From positions 1-20,670 of IMG/VR virus record IMGVR_UViG_3300036828_000609: a stretch of 20,670 nucleotides of DNA. One strand, 5' to 3'. A model generated the notes under the pieces. It searched no databases. It saw only the letters and a list, made by a program, of their open reading frames with translations, and was not told the origin of the DNA. The position numbers and the translations under genes were made by a program. The stretch is from a virus. Shown here piece by piece: positions 1 to 6,231 of the stretch; within the stretch, counting starts at the first letter, position 1, and every line of letters starts with the position of its first letter.

Positions 1-216
1 TACATCAAGATCAGTTGCGAGAAAACGAAGGGTGCTCTTGACGATCCCGACAAGCTGATCAAGGGTGGAACGTACGATCTGCCTAAAGAAGCGTACGCTC
101 ATACCTGTACGTTCCAGGGGTGGGAGTCGGTCGAAGGGCAGTGCCCATTCCCCTGGGCTCGCGAGAGCAACCGCTCGTTCCGATCTCAGCACCATAGGAT
201 CGAAAAGGCAAAATGA
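1..216 (+). CDS. C-terminal part of an unknown phage protein (5' truncated)
   Basis: An open frame runs from the first base of the window to a TGA at 214-216, giving the last 71 residues of a protein whose start lies outside. The piece is hydrophilic and has three cysteines (in ISCEK, HTCTF and GQCPF) and a basic tail ending RIEKAK. The last Cys lies beside an aromatic stretch CPFPW. The stop overlaps the ATG of the next gene (ATGA at 213-216), so the two are probably translated together. I do not recognise a family. The three Cys could bind a metal, but no complete zinc-binding pattern is visible. Confidence 0.65.
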   Translation, partial: YIKISCEKTKGALDDPDKLIKGGTYDLPKEAYAHTCTFQGWESVEGQCPFPWARESNRSFRSQHHRIEKAK

Positions 217-422
217 GCGGAAGAGTCCTAACGATATGTGATGAGATCCGGCACCGGATCCCGTTCTGGTGGTGGCTCACCTACGACCTAGCTGTCGCGC
301 TCGTTATCGTTGCCGGCGGCGTCGGAGGATTCGCACTTGTGTTAGGGCTGTTCGTGCTCTCTATCGCTGTCATCATAGACGTAGCCGAGTTCATCGCCAA
401 GAGACCGCGAAAGGCTGAATGA
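213..422 (+). CDS. Small membrane protein, 69 aa
   Basis: The 69-residue protein has a hydrophilic N-terminus, an aromatic patch FWWW at about residues 18-21, a long hydrophobic Gly/Val/Leu stretch at about 25-58, and a basic tail ending KRPRKAE. The hydrophobic part is long enough for two short transmembrane helices with a glycine-rich turn (AGGVGG), or one long helix. The ATG overlaps the upstream stop (ATGA) and the stop overlaps the ATG of the HTH-like gene (ATGA, 419-422), so it is a link in a coupled plus-strand operon. Its function is unknown. A holin-like role is possible by size and topology, but nothing in the neighbourhood supports it. Confidence 0.7.
   Translation: MSGRVLTICDEIRHRIPFWWWLTYDLAVALVIVAGGVGGFALVLGLFVLSIAVIIDVAEFIAKRPRKAE
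245..260. repeat. Short dyad inside the 213 gene
   Basis: GATCCGG (245-251) is followed after two bases by its exact complement CCGGATC (254-260), about 30 nt after the start codon of the small membrane protein gene. As RNA it would form a six-pair stem with a four-base loop. Short dyads like this arise often by chance. I list it only because the other plus-strand genes also carry dyads near their starts. Confidence 0.3.
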
Positions 423-991
423 CAACGACGCCTTACCAGTACGACCGCGAGCGAGTCCGCACTGATGACCTCGCGGTCGTACTCGACCAATGGTGCCAGG
501 AATCCGAGGATCATAACCCCATCAATCGGATGGCTATGTTAGCGGAAGTCGATCTCCGCACGCTGTACGCGATTCGCAACAAGCGAACCAAATCCACGAG
601 CTTCTTTCTCGCCGACAAGATACTCACAAAGATCGGCCTCGACATGGCATTGCGGGACGGACGGATACGCAAGCCTGGACAGAGGCACGGAGAATATCAC
701 AAGTCGGCAGTAGATTGCTCGACGGTTCGGCCGCATACGAAGGAACTTGTCGAGCGGTGCGGCGGCGCTCCGCAGGCGGCGCAGTACGCGCTCGTTACAC
801 CGCAGACGATCAACCGTGTCCTGAACGAAAAGCAATGTACCATCCAGCAGGCTACTGCGAGGAAGATCCTCATCGCTTTGGAACACCGGCGCGAGGAGGA
901 TATCGAGGTCAAGAAAATACATGACCGTCTTCTACGGAAACGTCAACAAGACGTTATCGAGAGCGACAGAGAAAGGCTGGTAGGATACTGA
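419..991 (+). CDS. Putative DNA-binding protein with two HTH-like regions
   Basis: The protein has 190 residues. Residues about 36-75 (from NRMAMLAEVDLRTLYAIRN on) look like the helix-turn-helix half of an XRE-type domain: a short helix, the turn AEVD, a recognition-like helix, then the hydrophobic LADKILTKIGL helix. Residues about 106-155 repeat the pattern (GGAPQAAQYALVTPQTINRV, then TARKILIALE). The C-terminus (about 156-190) is highly charged and probably helical. Two such units in one chain could bind two half-sites. The ATG overlaps the previous stop and the stop overlaps the next ATG (TGATG at 989-993). A 14-bp perfect inverted repeat lies just inside its 5' end. A transcription regulator is the best guess; no family was identified with certainty. 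Confidence 0.65.
   Translation: MTTTPYQYDRERVRTDDLAVVLDQWCQESEDHNPINRMAMLAEVDLRTLYAIRNKRTKSTSFFLADKILTKIGLDMALRDGRIRKPGQRHGEYHKSAVDCSTVRPHTKELVERCGGAPQAAQYALVTPQTINRVLNEKQCTIQQATARKILIALEHRREEDIEVKKIHDRLLRKRQQDVIESDRERLVGY
438..483. promoter_or_regulatory. 14-bp perfect inverted repeat at the 5' end of the HTH gene
   Basis: AGTACGACCGCGAG (438-451) is repeated in perfect inverse as CTCGCGGTCGTACT (470-483), with 18 bases between. It begins 19 nt after the ATG at 419 and lies within codons 7-22. As mRNA it would form a stable GC-rich hairpin close to the initiation region. As DNA it offers two half-sites to a dimeric or two-headed protein, such as the product of this gene. Which of these applies, if either, is inference. 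Confidence 0.55.
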
Positions 992-1200
992 TGACGGAGT
1001 TGAGTGAAAAGGCGAGAGCGTACGACCTGTACGCTTGTCTCACGAACGTCTGTTCAGTTGTGACGTTTATCCAGCTAGAGCGTTGTCCGGTCTGTCAGCA
1101 GCCCGGAGCGATTATCCGGAGCGCGGACATATTTGAAAAGGGGCCACCCCCGGATTCGGCTAGAGGCGGTTCACTCGAACCAGGCGAAGGCGCTTCCTAG
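991..1200 (+). CDS. Small protein with one CxxC pair, 69 aa
   Basis: The 69-residue protein has a CPVCQQPG motif at about residues 32-39, typical of half of a zinc ribbon or zinc knuckle, plus two single cysteines upstream (YACLT, NVCSV). All four could ligate one zinc, but the spacing fits no standard finger. The C-terminal third is rich in Gly, Pro and charged residues and probably disordered. The ATG overlaps the stop of the HTH-like gene (TGATG), so translation is coupled. The TAG at 1198-1200 abuts the inverted repeat that precedes the next gene. Function unknown. A dyad GCGTAC-GACCT-GTACGC (1018-1034) lies near its 5' end. Confidence 0.6.
   Translation: MTELSEKARAYDLYACLTNVCSVVTFIQLERCPVCQQPGAIIRSADIFEKGPPPDSARGGSLEPGEGAS
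1018..1034. repeat. Short dyad inside the 991 gene
   Basis: GCGTAC (1018-1023) and GTACGC (1029-1034) are exact inverse copies around a five-base loop, 27 nt after the ATG at 991. This is weak on its own because six-base stems are common by chance. It is noted because it is at a similar distance from a start codon as the dyads at 245-260 and 438-483. Confidence 0.25.
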
Positions 1201-1201
1201 C

Positions 1202-1289
1202 TTGTAGGAGCTTGTATCCGTGGACGACAAACTAAAAGCGGCCGAAGATCCGCCTAATACCTGGGAAGAGCTTATACAAGCTCCTACAA
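1202..1289 (+). promoter_or_regulatory. 16-bp perfect inverted repeat enclosing the RBS of the 1220 gene
   Basis: TTGTAGGAGCTTGTAT (1202-1217) is repeated in exact inverse as ATACAAGCTCCTACAA (1274-1289). The left arm contains the AGGAG Shine-Dalgarno (1206-1210) of the gene starting with GTG at 1220. The right arm lies inside that gene, at about codons 19-24. If the arms pair in the mRNA, the ribosome site is in a 16-bp stem and the start codon in a 56-nt loop, which would repress initiation. The left arm also has an internal direct repeat, CTTGTA-GGAG-CTTGTA. No U-run follows, so it is not a plain terminator. Repression is inferred from the layout alone. Confidence 0.6.
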
Positions 1290-1750
1290 AGCCGTTCGGC
1301 TTTGTCGAGCGGTACTTTGATAGCGGATTACGGCTTGAAGAGCAGATTACGCGAGATTCGTTGGTTTCAAGGGAAATCGACCGAATCACGAGGGCATTGA
1401 TCCTCATCGGCGTTACCGGCTCGATCCCGAGGCGTCTTGGTAGCGAGGCAACCAACCACGAGCTAGCGATTGACAAGAAGAGATCGAAGCGCGTCGAGCA
1501 TGTACTGCGTCAGGCTCTCGCAGCTTGGAGCAAGAAGGATCCGAGGATCCAGGTCACGGCCGAGATCCAGAAAGAGGGGATCCAACTTGAATGGAGCGAG
1601 TTCGTTCCGAACCATATGACGCAGGTGATGTCCGAGTTGACCCTACTAGCTACCTGGTCGATTCAGAATGATGAAGCTCGCTGGGGCCGAACCGCAGTGG
1701 TGTCGCTAGAGAACGAGCTACGCTGGCTCAGCTACGCCATGCGTGACTAG
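1220..1750 (+). CDS. Unknown protein, 176 aa, GTG start
   Basis: The GTG at 1220 follows AGGAG (1206-1210) by nine bases, which fixes this start. The soluble, mostly helical-looking protein has 176 residues, with charged N-terminal residues, a hydrophobic segment ALILIGVTG at about 59-67, and a Trp-rich C-terminal half (AWSKKDP, LEWSEF, LATWSIQ, RWLSYAMRD). I recognise no family or catalytic motif. It is the last plus-strand gene: its TAG (1748-1750) shares the palindrome CTAG with the stop of the opposing gene. Its ribosome site lies within a 16-bp inverted repeat, so its translation may be controlled by RNA structure. Confidence 0.65.
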   Translation: MDDKLKAAEDPPNTWEELIQAPTKPFGFVERYFDSGLRLEEQITRDSLVSREIDRITRALILIGVTGSIPRRLGSEATNHELAIDKKRSKRVEHVLRQALAAWSKKDPRIQVTAEIQKEGIQLEWSEFVPNHMTQVMSELTLLATWSIQNDEARWGRTAVVSLENELRWLSYAMRD

Positions 1751-2076
1751 GGCGATTCTGTCTTGCCCTCACTTGGCTCCGGCCATCCTTCCGGAACCGG
1801 GATCACAGCTGTGTCTGCTTCCTTGCTCAGATAGAACTTCGGTACAGGTTGGCCGTTGCCGGCGCGGAAGCCCAGGTATGCCCCGAGGATCCCGAAGATG
1901 CCCCCGAACGACGCAATCAGAACCTGCGTCTCATTCTCCGTCAGCACAGCCGCTTTCGAGCCATGCTTGATACCGCCCCAGACGACCCCAGTGATCAGAA
2001 TGATCATAGAGATCGCTACACCCGCAGACAAGATCACTGCGACCCAGTCACCCGCGCCAAGCCCTTTACTCTTCAT
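1747..2076 (-). CDS. Two-TM membrane protein, holin candidate
   Basis: The 109-residue protein starts at the ATG at 2076 (MKSKGLGAGDW). It has a hydrophobic helix at about residues 11-34, a short loop with HGSK and TENET, a second glycine-rich helix at about 50-71, and a soluble Pro/Glu-rich tail of about 38 residues. Two helices at the end of a phage late operon are typical of holins, but holins share little sequence, so the name rests on topology and position. The start overlaps the end of the 44-aa gene by 11 bases; a TTG at 2100 is an alternative start without a good ribosome site. No separate endolysin gene lies next to it here. The stop shares CTAG with the convergent plus-strand gene. 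Confidence 0.6.
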   Translation of the reverse strand: MKSKGLGAGDWVAVILSAGVAISMIILITGVVWGGIKHGSKAAVLTENETQVLIASFGGIFGILGAYLGFRAGNGQPVPKFYLSKEADTAVIPVPEGWPEPSEGKTESP

Positions 2077-2200
2077 CCTCCAGATCGACCCCTCTCTCAA
2101 TCGCTTCGGCTATTCGTTCCAGGACGGCTAGTAGTCTATCGAATCTCTCGATGATGCGGTCGGTAATGTCAACTACCATCTTCCGATCAGGTTCATTCAT
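2066..2200 (-). CDS. 44-aa helical small protein
   Basis: This short frame starts with the ATG at 2200, which overlaps the stop of the Ig-domain gene (ATGA, 2197-2200), and ends with TAA at 2066-2068. The protein begins MNEPDRKMVVDITDR and has a heptad-like pattern of Ile, Leu and Val (IIERFDRLLAVLERIAEAIE) with an acidic end, so one amphipathic helix or coiled coil is likely. A longer reading from 2347 exists, but it would overlap the upstream gene by 150 bases and its extra part looks non-coding. Its place between adhesin and holin candidate suggests a late accessory role. Function unknown. Confidence 0.6.
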   Translation of the reverse strand: MNEPDRKMVVDITDRIIERFDRLLAVLERIAEAIERGVDLEDEE

Positions 2201-3249
2201 GATGCCATCTTCGGGATGTAGTCGTAGTAGACGCAGCAGCCCTGTGTGAAGCTCGTGTTCATGCCGGAGATCGTCTCCCACTTCGCCATCCTGACTCCCT
2301 CGCCTCCATTGACATTGACCGCCGGGCCGCTCCGGAATGGCCCCCATGTCGGGCCGTTATCCCAAGCGTCGTATTCCACACCATTGACGTCCAGAGTAAC
2401 ATGAATGTCGTTCCCTGATGTACCACCTTCGCAGCGTCCTGCGTTCGTTGTGCCCATCTGGACGCGCATCTGGTAGTGAGTGGGATCCGGGTTCCCAGGA
2501 AGACCGTGATAGGTATTGATGTTGTTTCCAAAGTTGTCCCAGATCGCATTGACGTTCCAGCGGTTGTTGTAGTCAGGGCCGACGTTGCGGTAAGAGTCGT
2601 ATGCCTGCTCATCATCGTTCCACGGAGCCCAGCCGCCGAAGTAGAGCAGACCGCCGGCAATCCCGTTCGAGACGGTGACTCCGACCGACGCCTGTACCTG
2701 GTTCCCCTGCGGGTCTCTCACTGTGGCGTAGATCGTATGTCCGCCATTCGCGAGATTGTGGGTGTCGTAGCTGAGCTGGTACGGCGCTCCGAGCGCGCCA
2801 CCGACATTCGCTCCGTCGATGTTCCACTGGACGGTCGCCGCGCCTCCGAAGCTCGACACACTGGCGGAGAGAGTGATGACGCCGCCGACCGTCGCGCCGC
2901 TGCCTGGGCTCGTAATCGAGATCGTCGGAACGTTGTTCACTGTTACGTTGCTAGTCAGAGTAGTCTGATTCCCGACTCGATCCTTGACAACAGCCGTGAA
3001 CGAATGCGCTCCGTTCCCGAGCGGACGAGTATCGTACCCGTTGATTTGGAACGGGCCGGTCACAGGCCCGCCGATATTGTTGCCATCGACCTTGAACTGA
3101 ACGCTGGCAACGCTGTCGTTATCCGAGACATTGACGAACAGGTTGATGAGACCGCTGACTGTCGATCCGTTCGCCGGGGTAGAGAACGCCCCAACCGGAA
3201 GGATGTGGTCAGTAGAGTCGAGGATCCCGACTGGTACCATTCCACTCAT
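2197..3249 (-). CDS. Ig-domain virion protein with unknown C-terminal domain
   Basis: The start is the ATG at 3249, overlapping the previous stop (ATGA), giving 350 residues. Residues about 21-105 and 109-194 are two bacterial Ig-like repeats of the Big_9 type: each has a PANGSTVSG- or PGSGATVGG-like opening, VQFKVDGNNIG or VQWNIDGANVG in the middle, then YDTxxLxNGxH and a closing VKDRVGNQ or VRDPQGNQ. Phage Ig domains are known on tail fibres and other exposed proteins, where they bind cell-surface carbohydrate. Residues about 195-350 form a Trp-, Tyr-, Asn- and Gly-rich domain I do not recognise, with one Cys in AGRCEGG and a Cys pair in QGCCVYYDY. It lies at the end of the tail cluster, so a receptor-binding role is plausible but inferred. 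Confidence 0.75.
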   Translation of the reverse strand: MSGMVPVGILDSTDHILPVGAFSTPANGSTVSGLINLFVNVSDNDSVASVQFKVDGNNIGGPVTGPFQINGYDTRPLGNGAHSFTAVVKDRVGNQTTLTSNVTVNNVPTISITSPGSGATVGGVITLSASVSSFGGAATVQWNIDGANVGGALGAPYQLSYDTHNLANGGHTIYATVRDPQGNQVQASVGVTVSNGIAGGLLYFGGWAPWNDDEQAYDSYRNVGPDYNNRWNVNAIWDNFGNNINTYHGLPGNPDPTHYQMRVQMGTTNAGRCEGGTSGNDIHVTLDVNGVEYDAWDNGPTWGPFRSGPAVNVNGGEGVRMAKWETISGMNTSFTQGCCVYYDYIPKMAS

Positions 3250-3800
3250 GGTACCAGGTTCCCTGCCACCCACCAGTCGTCGGTACCGCGCTTCTGAACC
3301 GAAGCCATCGCGTATTGACCAGCGAGCTTCAGCGCGTTGTTGTAAGACTTGAGCGTCACGCCTGAGGACGCAGCTATGGTCGTTAGACCCGCTCCCAGCT
3401 GCGCGACATCGATCCGGACACCAACGGGAAAGGCGACAGCAGAGTTGGGCGGTATCGTGAAGCTGTTCGCTCCGGGGACATTCATCTCGATCACCTTGCC
3501 GGCGTCACCGAGCACCGGGGTATAGCTCGCCGTCTGAGTGACGTAGGTGATGAAAGAAGTCGAGACCGTCTGCCAGGCTGCGCCGTCATCATACCAGAGC
3601 AGCTTCGTATCGGTCGTCCACCAGAAGCGACCACCGCCGGTCTGGTGCGCGGCTGCGAGCCTCTGGGCGTCGGTTCCTTGGTTGTAGACAACGTCTACAT
3701 CGAGCGGCGTCGCCAAGTTGCCGATATGAAGGGCAATGTCAGCGCGGTCGCTTCGATCATTGCTGGGATATGAGATCCCGCGTCTAGTTGTAGTGAGCAT
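3246..3800 (-). CDS. Tail fibre-type structural protein, 184 aa
   Basis: ATG at 3800 follows GGGAGGG closely. Residues about 57-80 hold a short beta motif (FWWTTDTKLLWYDDGAAWQT) of the kind seen in phage fibre proteins, where a label such as a tag or time value is followed by a Trp-containing strand. Residues about 85-184 form a domain common in phage tail and fibre proteins, with the pattern SFTIPPNSAVAFPVGVRI, then VAQLGAGLTTIAA, LKLAGQYAMASVQKRGTDDW and a final AGNLV. I recognise it as a recurrent virion domain, not as an enzyme. It lies eight bases after the gpI-like gene and overlaps the Ig protein, so it probably belongs to the fibre or its attachment to the baseplate. Confidence 0.7.
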   Translation of the reverse strand: MLTTTRRGISYPSNDRSDRADIALHIGNLATPLDVDVVYNQGTDAQRLAAAHQTGGGRFWWTTDTKLLWYDDGAAWQTVSTSFITYVTQTASYTPVLGDAGKVIEMNVPGANSFTIPPNSAVAFPVGVRIDVAQLGAGLTTIAASSGVTLKSYNNALKLAGQYAMASVQKRGTDDWWVAGNLVP

Positions 3801-3808
3801 AGCCCTCC

Positions 3809-4447
3809 CTAGTGGATATCAGCGTACGTCTGGAACTGGTTGTAGATGTTCAGGTACGTCCAACCGTTGGTAGTGTAGATCTGGTCGTACGTCAGCGCTG
3901 GCGGCGTTCCGGGGTTGACTACCAAAGTCCAGGCCAGTCCGGCCGGTTTTGCAAACTTGTTGACGTAACTCACGAGCGCCGACGTAGGGCTAGTATCGGC
4001 CGGAGCTTCTGCGGCCCAAATCGTCACAGTGAAGTGATACGGAGTAGAGTCGCGCTCAGCGAGGATAACAGTTTGCGTCCCGGTCAGGAAGAGGCGAACC
4101 GCAGAGATGATTGAGGCAGGCGTTCCGCGACCCCAAGTGACATGCTGTCGGATCTGCTGTCTCATCTGGTCGGTAGTGATTCCGGTATAGAAGTGCATCC
4201 CGATGAACTGAGCTAGCCAGCTGAGACCGACATCCGGAACGCGGTTGATATCGAGAACGATTGACCAACCAGGCTCGCCGTTCGGCCCATCCTGGACGAG
4301 ATCCGCAGTATCCTGGAACATCAGACCGATAGCATCAATGAACGCGAGCAGCGGCCAACCTAGCCGCGCTTCCGCACCGGTCAGAGGCTCCAGCTGATCG
4401 TACAGACGCTCAGTTACATCTTCGACCGGCCAGCCGTAGCTACTCAT
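3809..4447 (-). CDS. gpI-like baseplate/tail protein
   Basis: The start is the ATG at 4447, overlapping the baseplate J stop (ATGA), giving 212 residues; an upstream start at 4489 would run into gene J. The protein fits phage P2 tail protein I, which joins gpJ at the baseplate edge and carries the fibres. It has an N-terminal helical part with WLAQFIGMHFY near residues 76-86, then a helix around MRQQIRQHVTWGRGTPASII (the conserved GT-x-x-x-I region), and a two-layer beta part with ILAERDSTPYHFTVTIW. The C-terminal YDQIYTTNGWTYLNIYNQF is probably where a fibre attaches. The order gp25, J, I, fibre matches P2-like baseplate clusters, which supports the call. Confidence 0.75.
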   Translation of the reverse strand: MSSYGWPVEDVTERLYDQLEPLTGAEARLGWPLLAFIDAIGLMFQDTADLVQDGPNGEPGWSIVLDINRVPDVGLSWLAQFIGMHFYTGITTDQMRQQIRQHVTWGRGTPASIISAVRLFLTGTQTVILAERDSTPYHFTVTIWAAEAPADTSPTSALVSYVNKFAKPAGLAWTLVVNPGTPPALTYDQIYTTNGWTYLNIYNQFQTYADIH

Positions 4448-5634
4448 GGGGTCGCCGTTCCGTTGAGTGCTCCTGGCTCTGTCAGACAAGCGTGACCGGG
4501 AAGGTTGATGTCAACCACTCCGAGCGCGTTTCCGGTGATCGCCATTGACATAGTGAGGACGCGATCTACTCCCTCAGCCTGACCGAGAACGTTCAGGATC
4601 TTGTTGTAGTAGACCACCGGCGTTTCGATCCAGGACTGAGCTGACGCCGTCGCATCAACGATAGCCGGATCCTTGCCCCAGACCGAAGGATCGAGGTATG
4701 CCTGAAGGCGAGCGAGCGCGTTCGCTTGCACGGTCGCGGCAGTATAGCCGACGATGCACTTGACGTTGTACGTCACATCGATTGAAGTCACGGTCGGATC
4801 GAAGACATTGACAATGAAGTTGGTCTCGCGTAGAGACTGCAGGTAGGTATCGAGGTTCGTTTTGATGGCAGCCGAGATCGGAGTCCCGTTCTCATCAACA
4901 GCCGCGATTCCAATCATCCTCTCGTTGTTGAATGTTCCGTCCGCAGGATTGAACCCATCGAGCGCGACCGAGCGATAGATCCCAAGTATGTCGAGCGCAG
5001 CCAGCGTGAAGTCTGAAGCGAGGATCGGACGCTGCGACAGTCGCTGCAGCTTCTGGGCAAGACGATTGTTGTAGTCGCTCGATAGCTCTGCATCCTGTCC
5101 GCCAGAAGTCGCCCCTGTGAGAGTAACAGAAGTGACAAATGAGAGCGTGTCGAGCAGAGTGGCCTGATAGCCAGCAGCGCCGAGACCGGAAAGATCAAAG
5201 CCTGTCTCGATAGAAGTGAGTGTCACACCGCCAGCAGGCGTTGCGTTCGATCCCGAAGGAACGACCGTATCGAGCGTTGTCGCGAAGGCGTGATCGACTC
5301 CGAGGCTATCGCGAATCGAGACCTGCGTACCAGCAGGGATGAAGTAACCGGCATTGTCTTGCATTGCCCAGGTCGAACCGACGATGGACGGTGTCGCATC
5401 CATCGGCGGTAGTCCCATCAGGTTCGCTCCGTACCATTTGAAGATCGTATCCGGAACGTCCTGCGCGAGTGTCATGAAGTCGGACGCCTGCGACGCGACG
5501 ATCTGAAGGATCCAGGTATCGAGGTTACCATCATTCTCGATCCAGTTCGGAACCTTATCCTTCAGAGCCGTGTATGCTTCGGTCAGAATGTCGGCCGGAT
5601 CCGAAGCAATCGGGTAATCGATGTATCCGCTCAT
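4444..5634 (-). CDS. Baseplate J-like protein (wedge)
   Basis: The protein has 396 residues, within the normal range of the Baseplate_J family (P2 gpJ, T4 gp6). It has a conserved start (an N-terminal helix near GNLDTWILQIVASQASDFM), then YGANLMGLPPMDATPS and the typical FIPAGTQVSI strand followed by a 'classic' all-beta domain. Later come GGQDAELSSDYNNRLAQKLQ and a repeated alpha/beta part with VDVTYNVKCIVG-like strands. It forms the wedges that triangulate around the baseplate hub. ATG at 5634 overlaps the gp25 stop (ATGA) and the stop overlaps the gpI-like ATG. Order and overlaps agree with the P2 W-J-I arrangement. Confidence 0.9.
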   Translation of the reverse strand: MSGYIDYPIASDPADILTEAYTALKDKVPNWIENDGNLDTWILQIVASQASDFMTLAQDVPDTIFKWYGANLMGLPPMDATPSIVGSTWAMQDNAGYFIPAGTQVSIRDSLGVDHAFATTLDTVVPSGSNATPAGGVTLTSIETGFDLSGLGAAGYQATLLDTLSFVTSVTLTGATSGGQDAELSSDYNNRLAQKLQRLSQRPILASDFTLAALDILGIYRSVALDGFNPADGTFNNERMIGIAAVDENGTPISAAIKTNLDTYLQSLRETNFIVNVFDPTVTSIDVTYNVKCIVGYTAATVQANALARLQAYLDPSVWGKDPAIVDATASAQSWIETPVVYYNKILNVLGQAEGVDRVLTMSMAITGNALGVVDINLPGHACLTEPGALNGTATP

Positions 5635-6050
5635 GAGCCTCCCTTCTGAACAATCGAGACACCGATATTGATATGATCGACTAGCTGATCCACCTTGTCA
5701 GGATTCTCATCGACCACTAGCAGAGCGCGCGGTTCTTGGTTCGCGATCCAGTTACTGATGTCCTCAGACCCGAGCGGCTGACGGCGCATCGTAACATCGG
5801 GGATCCCGAACGTCGGCACTTCAGCCCTCCACCCGAGATGAGTGGAGACAATCGCGGTCACGCAGTTCGCGATATCGTCGATAGTGTCCTGCTCCACGCA
5901 GATCGCGCCGACCGACCCGAGCCTGAACGGCAGATCGAAATGCGGAACGCCGAGGATGGCCTTGTTGATAATCGGATTGCCTCCGACCGTACGCTCTCCG
6001 CAAAGGAACGTACCAACGAGCGGCGGCAATGTACTTGATACGGTTGCCAA
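5631..6050 (-). CDS. Baseplate wedge protein, gp25/gpW-like (TTG start)
   Basis: This 139-residue protein has the GPW_gp25 fold signs: FDLPFRLG near the N-terminus, then EQDTIDDIANCVTAIVSTH (conserved helix), GWRAEVPTFGIPD, and a C-terminal half with WIANQEPRALLVV. T4 gp25 and P2 gpW are small wedge proteins that help start sheath polymerisation. No ATG is in the right place. TTG at 6050 lies six bases after AAAGGAG and one base after the preceding stop (TGAGTTG), so I choose TTG; an earlier TTG at 6086 has no ribosome site. The family's usual length (about 120-150 residues) supports this start. Next comes baseplate J, as expected. Confidence 0.85.
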   Translation of the reverse strand: MATVSSTLPPLVGTFLCGERTVGGNPIINKAILGVPHFDLPFRLGSVGAICVEQDTIDDIANCVTAIVSTHLGWRAEVPTFGIPDVTMRRQPLGSEDISNWIANQEPRALLVVDENPDKVDQLVDHINIGVSIVQKGGS

Positions 6051-6051
6051 C

Positions 6052-6231
6052 TCATTCTCCTTTCGGTGAACTGGCTGCGAGGTCAAGCTCGAAGTTTTCA
6101 GCGAACCGCTTCAAACCGTCTACCCCGAACACCGCAACTGGCTGCTCGGACGTCACTTCTCTGACGACGTTGCCCTCGTCGTTGACTTCCTGGACGACCG
6201 CGACAACGAGGAACTTGTATGGGCGGAACAT
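6052..6231 (-). CDS. 59-aa protein between fibre and gp25
   Basis: ATG at 6231 overlaps the fibre stop (TGATG), and TGA at 6052-6054 ends 59 residues. A longer reading from 6603 lies inside the fibre gene and looks non-coding. The protein begins MFRPYKFLVVAVVQEVNDEG, with one hydrophobic beta-rich run then EGNVVREVTSEQPVAVFGVD, and ends in a helix LKRFAENFELDL. This is compact and soluble, without motifs I know. The next gene's ribosome site (AAAGGAG) is formed by its last codons, so the two are tightly linked. A small baseplate-associated or chaperone role is possible from position only. Confidence 0.6.
   Translation of the reverse strand: MFRPYKFLVVAVVQEVNDEGNVVREVTSEQPVAVFGVDGLKRFAENFELDLAASSPKGE

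Noticed and set aside
1749-1769. AGGGC/GCCCT dyad at the convergent junction as a terminator
   Set aside because: Only five base pairs with an 11-base loop and no U-run on either side; too weak to call.
2476-3297. Plus-strand open frame of 273 residues opposite the Ig-domain gene
   Set aside because: Very rich in Arg, Val and Asp with no motif, and fully antisense to a gene with clear Ig repeats; it is a by-product of codon use on the other strand.
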